DNA of 64,000 nt, from the NCBI GenBank assembly GCA_029237695.1, contig CM055275.1, positions 88,090,433 through 88,154,432 of the forward strand, given 5' to 3'. This DNA comes from Conchocele bisecta (lineage: Eukaryota > Mollusca > Bivalvia > Lucinida > Thyasiridae). The translations under genes and the position numbers were made by a program. Within the stretch, counting starts at the first letter, position 1. The number at the start of each line of letters is the position of its first letter. A model generated the notes under the pieces. It was not told the DNA's origin. It was given only the letters and a program-made list of their open reading frames with translations, and searched no databases. Of this stretch, positions 54,775-64,000 are shown piece by piece.

Positions 54775-55720
54775 CGCGCCAATCTACAACGACCCGCCAA
54801 CACGCCACCAGCTGAGTTACCTCAACGGCGGCGGTGGGAGCGGCAAGACGACGAGAGCTATTAAGCTCTTCCGGGCGAGAGACCCGATCGTGTTTACCCC
54901 CGACCCACCGCCTCCCCAAAGAAATGAGGGCCCGATGCATCAAAGCCCAGACCTACCACGGCTTATTTCGATGGAGTGGGCAGAATTACTGGACGCCCCT
55001 CCGGATGGGTCGAAAGTTCGTCCCCTGTGTGATCATCTGGGACGAGGTCTGCACCGTGCCCCGCCCCATTCTCGAGACATTTCTGTATTGGCTGGATCGT
55101 TCTGGGGTTCAGGTCATCTGTTTCGGCGACCAGGGTCAGCCACCACCGATAGCGGGTAAGATGCCGCATGACTGACACGTCGATTATTACGAAGAGGTCG
55201 AAGTCGACCAGATTGGTTCCAGTGCCGAGAAATGTGTAGGGTTCTCCCAGCCTGCCTGGGATGTGTCCGGTTTGTTGAGCAGTGGAGGCACAGAGACCTA
55301 ATCCTCACCAGCCGTCAGAAGGTCCGCGACCGGGCGCAGGAGCTGTTGTTGAAAGTACATAAGGAGCACTTCCCAGCCAGACAGGTCTCACTACTGTACC
55401 ACCCTAAGGACTACCTATGGTATCTATCCCATACATTGACCGAAGGGAAGAGCTCGTCCTCAATGACATCGTAGAGGTCATACTAGAGGCTGCAGAGGCT
55501 ACCATCAGGGGCGATGACTCGCGCCCTCACGGTTCACAATTCCCAGGGTCTCACCATCCACGACCCATGAACGGTCTGGATCATTGACGACTACCTCTAG
55601 TGGTGCAACCTTGCTTACCTCGCCGTCTCAAGAGTAGAGTACCCGAGCAGTTCCAGCGGGTCGCCTGGCCACCAGTTGAGGGGACTGAAGTCGGGAAGTG
55701 CACTGAACAGCAACTCCGCA
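54775..55720 (+). pseudogene. Element 2 copy 2: SF1 helicase part
   Basis: 'LSYLNGGGGSGKTTRAI' (Walker A, about 54815-54860); 'RCIKAQTYHGLFRWSG' (motif Ia region); Walker B 'CVIIWDEVCTVPRPILETFL' with 'VQVICFGDQGQPPPIAG' (motif III, GDxxQ) at 55020-55155; TGA at 55173-55175. Then 'DLILTSRQKVRDRAQELLLK' (motif IV) and, after frame changes, 'ALTVHNSQGLTIHDP', 'VWIIDDYL' and 'LAYLAVSRVEY' (motifs V/VI, 55520-55640). This is the Pif1/RecD-like SF1 pattern. No stop codon separates polymerase and helicase in a consistent way, suggesting one fused protein. At least four frame changes. Confidence 0.8.
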
Positions 55721-55724
55721 AGCA

Positions 55725-55895
55725 AATCCAGAGAAAGCCTGTGGCCCACAAGCGCCTGGAGGAGGAACAACAGAACCGCTGCACGGCGTGCAACGTTGAG
55801 CTGATATGGGCGTACCAGGCCAAAGACACGCATTAGTTCTGTATCGACCGGCTAGAAAACAGCAAGGGGCACTGCATACTCGAAAATGAAGTACA
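55725..55895 (+). pseudogene. Element 2 copy 2: HNH-like nuclease part, truncated
   Basis: 'KPVAHKRLEEEQQNRCTACN' with the first CxxC, 'VELIWAYQAKDTH', an in-frame TAG, then 'FCIDRLENSKGHC'. Similarity ends at about 55895, before the second CxxC kept in copy 3. The CxxC ... DRL.N..GH ... CxxCN layout fits a zinc-binding HNH/treble-clef nuclease; the usual DH is DR here, so activity is uncertain. Confidence 0.65.
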
Positions 55896-55899
55896 AATC

Positions 55900-56640
55900 G
55901 CGCGCCACAATAAAAATGCAGTAACTGCATCAGATGTGTTCAATTAATGTTTTGCAAAGTTACCCCACCCACCTATTTTTGGCCAGAAATTTCATAACGA
56001 CTGAATTTGCCGGAATTGTTTTCAAGAAAACATGAGGCACAGATACTGTGTTATGTCTTGTTCTATCACTTGTAACACCACACCATTTTCTGAAAATGAT
56101 TTCAAAGCGGGGTCATAGCCACCTCAAATTTTCGCTACAAATGCCCGAAAAATACCTTAAATTCTGACGCGAAACCGTACCGGCGAGACAGCATAGCATG
56201 CGCCATTTTCCAAGATGTCAAAATCAACCGGAGCTAACATTCAGTTTCGTAGAATTATGAAATACTCTAAAAAATACACCTAGTCAAGCCTCCCAAAGTC
56301 AAGAAATATTCATAAACCTATTTTTCTAGATACACTGGTGTAACTTACAGGGTCGGTAGAGAAGTATATAGAAAATCGTCCACCCCCTTTTTCAAGCTAG
56401 ATGCCCACTGTCCCGTGAGACCCTAGACCGCCTAGGGACGTAATATGTTTGTTCGGGTGTCTGGCTCGAGAGGTCCGCCACCATATAGTCCGAGCGTCAT
56501 AGTTCCGTCGGCGCCACCTTACCATTCCATCCGCGAAGCATAAAAACTTTTGCATGACAGTGGCTAGTAAGAAGAGATTTTTTTTCGAAGCTCAGAAATC
56601 AACGATTTGCCCGTGAACCATAACCAAAACTTTCGTAAAC
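55900..56640. other. No gene seen downstream of element 2 copy 2
   Basis: AT-rich sequence with 'GTTACCCCACCCAC' also seen at 8433 and 8970. No coding. Confidence 0.45.
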
Positions 56641-56775
56641 CGCGAGCCTCGATATACGCTGCTGTAACTGAGGAATACCCATGCCCACGTTAGTAGCTCG
56701 GGCGGGGCGCGGTGCTCCGAACTGGGTGGGCCGTCCCTTATGGCAGAGCCATGGCTGTACATGTGATCACATGCG
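56640..56775 (-). repeat. Element 2 terminal-like sequence
   Basis: 'GTGGGCCGTCCCTTATGGCA' (about 56739-56758) also occurs at 61184-61203, and its inverse begins at about 6056. 'CGAGCCTCGATATACGCTG' resembles 'CAAGCCTCGAATATCGCTTG' at about 6004. May be the right end of copy 2. Confidence 0.45.
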
Positions 56776-56799
56776 CGCCAAGGCAGTGATTACTATTAC

Positions 56800-57245
56800 T
56801 ATACCGTTTACGCCGTAAACGCTTCTATATTTAGAAATGGTAATATTATTTTGATCACATGACCATTTACGGCGTAAACTCTTCTATATTTAGAAATGAT
56901 AATATTAGTTTGGACTTATTTTGATCACATGACTGTTTACGCCGTAAACGCTTCTATATTTAGAAATGATTACCGTTTACGGCGAAAAGGCTTCTATATT
57001 TAGAAATGATAATATTATTTTCATCACATGACCGTTTACGCCGTAAACTCTTCTATATTTAGAAATTATAATATTATTTGATCACATGACCGTTTACGGC
57101 GCAAACGCTTCTATATTCAGAAATGATAATATTAGTTTGGCCTTATTTTGATCACATGACTGTTTACGCCGTAAACGCTTCTATATTTAGAAATGATAAT
57201 ATTATTTGTATCACATGACCGTTTACGTCGTAAACGCATCTATAT
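56800..57245. repeat. ~60-70 bp array of GTTTACGCCGTAAAC palindromes
   Basis: Seven units of 'ACCGTTTACGCCGTAAACGC' + 'TTCTATATTTAGAAATGATA' + 'ATATTATTTTGATCACATGA'. A further single unit lies at 60013-60066. Confidence 0.9.
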
Positions 57246-57249
57246 TTAT

Positions 57250-59100
57250 AAACTAGAAATGGACGCTTGTCGACAAGCGCATGTGTATCCCCCTCCCCAG
57301 ATACACAAGTAGTTTGAAAAAAGGGTGATCGAGTTATGCTCCGGAGACAAAATCGGTGACGGACAAAGGGAGATAACTAAACAATTAGTGATGCAAGAGT
57401 TGTCATTCTTGCGCGACACACCTTTAGGGTCTATGCATGTGTGAAGCTACTGGAGCGCAGAATTATTTGTTAATAGTCCTATATTTATGTACATATATCT
57501 GCACAGGTGCACATAATGCCACAATATTTTCAACACCAGTTGACGGAAATGTAATATAGAATGTAAATAATAAAAAAAATAATGCTCGCTACTGGAGCCG
57601 AGAATTTTTTTTAATAGTCCTATATTTATCTACATATATCTGCACAGGTCCACATACTGCCACAATATTGTCAACACAGTTTAGGTAAATGTAATAATTT
57701 AGCTGTATAAATTACCTGTAATAAGTTAGTGGTCAGTTAAAAAATTTAAATAAAATGTAAAAAAAAAATTAAAGAAAATTTGAACAAAAAAGTTGAAAAA
57801 TAAAAAATAATAATACTTGCTACTGGAGCCCAGAATTTTTTTTTAATAGTCCTATATTTATCTACATATATCTGCACAGGTCCACATAATGCCACAATAT
57901 TTTCAACACAGTTTACGGAAATGTAATATACAATTTTTTTTTTTTTAAATAATGCTCGCTACTGGAGCCCAGAATTTTTGTTAATAGTCCTATATTTATC
58001 TACATATATCTGCACAGGTGCACATACTGCCACAATATTGTCAACACAGTTTACGGAAATGTAATAATGTACCTGTATAAATTACCTGTAATAAGTTAGT
58101 GGTCAGTTGAAAAATTGAAAAAGAATGTAAAAAAAAAAAAATGGAAAAAAAAATTAAATTAAAAAAAAGAAAAAGAATAATGCTCCCTACTGGAGCCCAG
58201 AATGTTTTTTAATAGTCCTATATTTATCTACATATCATATATACACAGGTCCACATATTCCCACTATATTTTCAAACAGTTTACGGAAATGTAATATAAT
58301 CATTTACCTGTATAAATTACCTGTAAGTTGTCAGTGGTCAGTTGCACATGCTAGCACATGCACAGGTGAATAGTCTGTATATAGCACTTACCACCTTATG
58401 CTACTAGACAAAAATTGAAAAATAATTTGAAAAAAAAAATGAAAAAAAAAAAAATGAAAAAAAAAATAAAAAAAAAGTTTAAAAATAATAATGCTTGCTA
58501 CTGGAGCACAGAATTTTTTTTTAATAGTCCTATATTTATCTACATATATCTGCACAGGTCCACATAATGCCACAATATTTTCAACACAGTTTACGGAAAT
58601 GTAATATAATCATTTACCTGTATAAATTACCTGTAAGTGGTCAGTTGCACATGCTAGCACATGCACAGGTGAATAGTCTGTATAAAGCACTTACGACCTT
58701 ATGCTACTAGACAAAAATTGAAAAATAATTTGAAAAAAAAAAATAAAAAAAAAAGAAAAAAAAAAAAATAAAAAAAATGAAAAAAAAAAGAAAAAAAAAA
58801 GAAAAAAATAAAAAAAATAAAAAAATAAAAAAATAAAAAAAAAATAAAAAATGAAAAAAAAATGAAAAAAAATAAAAAAAAAATGAAAAAAAAAATAAAA
58901 AAAATAATAATGCTTGCTATTGGAGACCAGATTTTTTTTTAATAGTCCTATATTTATCTACAAAAATCTGCACAGGTCCACATAATGCCACAATATTTTC
59001 AACACAGTACCCAATGTAGTGATTTACCTGTATAAATTACCTGATCAGCAGTGGTCAAGCACTGGACATCTGCACATGCTAGCCCATGCTAGCACATGGT
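57250..59100. repeat. Repeats with 'GCTACTGGAGCCCAGAATTT' units and A-rich tracts
   Basis: At least six units ('CTACATATATCTGCACAGGT', 'CAACACAGTTTACGGAAATG') spaced ~200-300 bp and separated by long (A)nT/G tracts. It is the same unit that flanks both N gaps. Confidence 0.8.
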
Positions 59101-59109
59101 TCTCCCAGT

Positions 59110-59998
<889 letters not shown>

Positions 59999-60069
59999 AA
60001 TTACATGTATAACATTATTTTGATCACATGACCGTTTACACCGTAATCGCTTCTATATTTAGATATGAC

Positions 60070-60350
60070 TCTGTACTGAAGGCGGCCTCTATCGTGTGAG
60101 ACTCACCTGGCAACCTAGCCATAGCGCCGGTTTATCTCATCGCTCAGCAGATACAGTTACGAAAAGGCGACCCGTGATTCAAACTCCATGGCCGATATTT
60201 TAGGAGTGTTTTCCCTTCAATCGTGGAACGCGACTATATAATGTCGTAAAGTTCTTTATTCTAAATTAAAAACAATATATTAGCCACCATGTATAAAACT
60301 ATTCTGTAGACAACAACAATCTCACTATAAATAGATTGTTTACATGTCAC
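60070..60350. other. No gene seen
   Basis: Short unique-looking stretch between repeats. Confidence 0.4.
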
Positions 60351-60354
60351 GGTT

Positions 60355-60997
60355 TTATTACGACCGTTTTTAAAAAACGGTACGTAATATGTTTTACCGC
60401 GGGGCGGGCGGGCGGGCGGCGGAGAGAAAAAGTGCATAGTTTGTGTACACAACTCCTCTGAAACCGTTCAGTCGATCGATCTGAAACTATACACACGTCT
60501 TCTACACATATTTAAGATGTGCACCTTGGTGTTTTTATGCCGAAAAAATATTTTTTAACAAAAATATCACCTTTTTAACTTAGCCATTTTGTCTACATTT
60601 TTCGATACAATTCTATATAGGGTACAGAGATTGTGTAAATAACTCCTCTGAAACCGTTAAGTCGATTGATCTGAAACTATACACACATCTTCTACACATA
60701 TTGAAGATATGCACCTTCGTGTTTTTATGCCGAAAAAATATTTGTTTAACAAAAATATCACCTTTTTAACTTAGCCATTTTTTATACATTTTTGTATCCA
60801 ATTCTATATCATTTCTACTTTACACATCTCTGCCTAAATTAGTATACATGTTTAGCACAATAATATGAACAAATAATGCTATAGAGTTTCAAATTATCAT
60901 TAATGTATATTGCCTTGGTGACAGCTTAACATTTCTGCACCTTCGCTGTCTGGCCCATCTTCGACGGACGTATTTTGTGACTTGCGGCACTCTTGTT
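60355..60997 (+). mobile_element. ~190 bp-unit element, copy 2
   Basis: Hairpin ACCGTTTTTAAAAAACGGT (60363-60381), (GGGC)n (60400-60423), core units, end 'TGCGGCACTCTTGTT'. Homologous to 47526-48302, which lacks the GGGC array. Confidence 0.8.
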
Positions 60998-61144
60998 ACA
61001 ACACGGATGAGTTATTCAGGTATTTTTAAACTTGTCAATACAGTACACGCTTTACGGGTTATATTACACTATTGGAAAATTAAACCGCTTAGCGGTGTAT
61101 ATATATATATTTATATATATATATGTGTGTATGTGTATGTTGTC

Positions 61145-61475
61145 CATGGATGTCGCACGCATTTACGCTCGGCGAGGGTTGTGGGCCGTCCCTTATGGCA
61201 GATCCATGTTGTTTATTTTGGCGTTGCTTGCGGGAAAGGGGGGAGCGTCCCTGGGCTTCTCACCCGCAAGCGCAGCGTTCGCATACCATGCTGATCATGG
61301 CGACGGGGGCTGAGAGGCGCGGAGCGAGCCCGGGCCGGCGAGAGGGGCGAGCTCGCCTCATGGGTTTACCATTGTCTCTGCATCGCATACCATGCTGGAC
61401 ATGGTCCTGCCCGGGAAAAGAGGCTGGAAGCCGTGACTGGCCCTGGGGAGCTGGGCACCCCCTGATGCTCACAGC
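61145..61475 (-). repeat. GC-rich inverted repeat, right (element 2 terminus candidate)
   Basis: Inverse of 52145-52450, with an extra inner part ('GGCGAGGGTTGTGGGCCGTC') whose inverse is at about 6058-6077. It lies 0.1 kb upstream of a host exon. A (TA)n tract precedes it (61098-61124). Confidence 0.75.
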
Positions 61476-61594
61476 AGATCAAGGTTGGTATGAAGGCCAA
61501 TGGGGGCATCATCAGTGTGGGGCAGGCACACTTTCTTACTTTTTGTTTCTGGCGATACAGTTTCAGTTCTTTCAGCACTTTGATTTTGTTACAG

Positions 61595-61725
61595 GATACA
61601 TACCTCTGGGAACAAACATAAAGTCACTACAGGCTACCCAAACGGACAATGGAGTTGGGTATCTACGGAAAAAGTACAGGAAGGTTCATGAGGATAGGAA
61701 AATATCGAAGATTGTGTTTGTTCAG
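61595..61725 (+). CDS. Host gene exon 4 (distal)
   Basis: Acceptor TTTGTTACAG and donor TTCAG|GTACAT. In phase 1, as left by exon 3, it encodes 'GYIPLGTNIKSLQATQTDNG' and 'KYRKVHEDRKISKIVFVQ' with no stop, ending in phase 0. Linkage to the exons at 50.4-52.0 kb is inferred from phase and strand; the intron would be ~9.6 kb and holds element 2 copy 2. Confidence 0.5.
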
Positions 61726-61849
61726 GTACATTCATACGATTCCAGGTCGGACGAACCATTCGTAATTTCATTCGCCTACTTTCGATTACAAAAATAATGT
61801 ATTTTGTCATTTTAGTTGTCTATATGCCTTGTTCGAAAGCTGCATCATA

Positions 61850-61935
61850 TATTTAACTACAGCGGGACCTCACTCAATCTGACACCCTGGGAGGACCCCA
61901 GGGTGTCCGGTTTAGAGAGGTTCCGCTGTAAACCT
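61850..61935. repeat. Short inverted repeat (CACCCTGG / CCAGGGTG, GGTTTAGAGAGG end)
   Basis: 'GACACCCTGGGAGGACCCCA' and 'GGGTGTCC' fold back. The same family at 38150-38210. Confidence 0.7.
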
Positions 61936-62146
61936 GGCATCTGAACACTCCAATACATGCGTATGGACCATGAACATACGTTAGTAACACCTTTCATTAT
62001 TCAATAACTTGTGAACCGCTTCACCGATTTTGTAATATTTGGCCACAATGTGTGTCTATGGATGGTGCTTTGTTCAGCACATGACCAACGTCAGACCGCC
62101 CAAATTCACTGATAACTTATGTTCACCTTGTTTGATAGTTATTACC

Positions 62147-62815
62147 AAGGCTGCCAGCGAGGGGATTGGCTTAGTGATCAGGTGCCCTTCTTATTTATTG
62201 TCAATGCTGCCATCGAATGGATTAGCTTAGTGATAACGATGCTCTTGTTATGTATTATCAAGGCTGCCAGCGAGGGGACTAGCTTAGTGATACGGTGCCC
62301 TTATTAATTATTATCAAGGCTGCCAGTGAGGGAATTAGCTTAGTGATCCGGTGCCCCTTGTTATTTATTGTCAAAGCTGCCAGCGAGGGGATTAGCTTAG
62401 TGATACGATGCCCTTGTTATTTATTATCAAGGCTGCCAGCGAGGGGATTAGCTTAGTGATACGATGCCCTTGTTATTTATTATTAAGGCTGCCAGCGAGG
62501 GGATTAGCTTAGTGATACGATGTCCTTGTTATTTATTATTAAGGCTGCCAGCGAGGGGATTAGCTTAGTGATACGGTGCTCTTATATTTATTATTAAGGC
62601 TGCCAGCGAGGGGATTAGCTTAGTGATACGATGCCCTTGTTATTTATTATCAAGGCTGCCAGCGAGGGGATTAGTTTAGTGATACGATGCCCTTGTTATT
62701 TATTATTAAGGCTGCCAGCGAGGGGATTAGCTTAGTGATACGATGCACTTGTTATTTATTATTAAGGCTGCCAGCGAGGGGATTAACTTAGTGATGCGAT
62801 GCACTTGTTGATTTA
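62147..62815. repeat. ~57 bp tandem array, about 12 units
   Basis: Units 'AAGGCTGCCAGCGAGGGGAT' + 'TAGCTTAGTGATACGATGCC' + 'CTTGTTATTTATTATC', highly similar to each other. No coding. Confidence 0.9.
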
Positions 62816-62829
62816 TTACAGAGTGGTCA

Positions 62830-64000
62830 AAATGCCGTGTCCGAGCAGTTGCTTGAATGTCTCCTTTCCATAATTCGTAGAAACGGCTGTCGCACCTCTG
62901 ACCAATGTATGTATATAATGAGACACGCCACGTGATTTTGTACCTTCGAACAATTAATTTAATTTCATGAATACGTTTATAAAATTTACAATATTTTTCA
63001 GCAATAAAGTCAAAAGTTGACTCAATTTTCAGAGTGCATGCGTACTCTGAAATGTTGTCAAATTTTGTAAACTTTTTTCATGAATTTATGCGGATTTCAG
63101 AATGTACAAAATCTCATGGCGTGTCTGATATTTGATCGCATTTGATCTCATGGTGTGTCTCATATTCTATGGCCAGAGCGTGACGCTACAAACTTTGACG
63201 TCATTGAAGCTTGAATTTAAACCGGCATATTTAGAACGTGCTATGTTAGCACCCGCCCCGCCCCCCTTGCCCCTGCCCCCGTTCTGGGAATACGTAGCCC
63301 CAATCTGGGAGAAATTAGCCCCCATTCTGGGCAAAGTTGGCCCACATTTTGGCCCCGGCAACGTCACTGGTATATGAATTGCGACAGAATGACGTAAAAC
63401 AATTCTAATATTCTTAATTTTAACGCCGTATTTGATTATTATAGTTCAAGCTATCCGAAAATGCAATATAAATATAATTAATAAAACCATGTTCAGTTGT
63501 GTTTACTGTAGTATGAAAACATTTGGCTGACAGTTAAAAGGTTTTGAGGAGTCATATTCGGACTCCACGCAATTTAAAGGTACATGTCCACTCAGTAGGC
63601 ACAAAATGTGCTTTATATCAGAGACATCATCTGAGACATTTTCTGGCAAAGAAAACATTCATTCACCATTACCCCACGTATTGTTTGGCATTATTATACA
63701 TTTTCTATCCGACGTAAAATTCCACACCGATATCAGGGGCGGTAACCGTGTTTCTTTAAAATGTTAACGGATTTTACTATTTAGTATCTGTATTTATTTT
63801 TGATGTGTAATGATCATACTTTATAATCTGTCGAAAATATAAATTGTTCAGGTGACGCATTTAAATAGCATAAATAATTAAAAAAACATCATGCCTCATT
63901 TGCATATGAAAATAACCTGATACCATCGTGTGTCGCTATCAGTAAAATAAATGTTACTAAATGATTATATATGTATAGCGGGCACTCGTAATTTTTAGAA
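62830..64000. other. No gene seen
   Basis: AT-rich. A short C-rich patch at 63250-63290 with degenerate 'CCCC.ATTCTGGG' repeats to 63355. Confidence 0.45.

Overview
The window looks like nuclear DNA of a mollusc, most likely a bivalve. It is AT-rich and dominated by short interspersed repeats. It has SINE copies ending in the 'AACACCAATAAACAAAC' type tail, 'GGCCATCTTGGA' repeats, fold-back elements and a ~166 bp satellite. It also holds split host exons with normal GT/AG borders and two 500-N scaffold gaps. The species call is inference from repeat style. No gene here is unambiguously intact; almost every coding trace belongs to a mobile or virus-like element in decay.

Layout. 1-4920 is a large palindrome around the first N gap. 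Its arms carry fragments of an integrase-type viral element (element 1), whose right-hand gene neighbourhood runs to 5.7 kb. 5.8-8.1 kb, 18.9-19.8 kb and 52.1-56.8 kb hold three broken copies of a second element (element 2). Element 2 has one long gene joining a family-B-like DNA polymerase, a superfamily-1 helicase and an HNH-like nuclease. I cannot place it in a named group. 11.1-15.4 kb is a Ty3/Gypsy retrotransposon pol with stops and frameshifts. 24.6-31.9 kb is the best copy of element 1: a small membrane-protein gene cassette present twice head-to-head, a retroviral-type integrase, twin hairpins, a convergent protein-primed-type DNA polymerase B, and a repetitive terminal region. 44.2-45.1 kb is an AT-rich relative of the same cassette plus integrase. 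50.4-52.0 kb and 61.6-61.7 kb hold four exons that appear to belong to one host P-loop NTPase gene; the ~9.6 kb intron between the last two contains an element 2 copy.

Element 1 matches the Polinton/Maverick-adintovirus style (integrase plus protein-primed PolB plus small membrane proteins). The same gene order (B, C, D, then integrase) recurs at three loci of very different base composition. In D, a non-autonomous repeat sits at the same codon boundary in two of these loci. Element 2 is flanked by GC-rich sequences that recur in inverted orientation (52.15-52.45 and 61.15-61.48 kb), like terminal inverted repeats.

Most of the remaining sequence is built by non-autonomous repeats sharing one architecture: a hairpin end beside a CG-rich GAC/GTCC/GGGC microsatellite, tandem core repeats inside, and a second hairpin ending in (T/C)TTGTT. 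Several sequence-unrelated families follow it, including the 166 bp satellite array (32.2-36.1 kb). This resembles Helentron-associated/pearl-type elements of bivalves.
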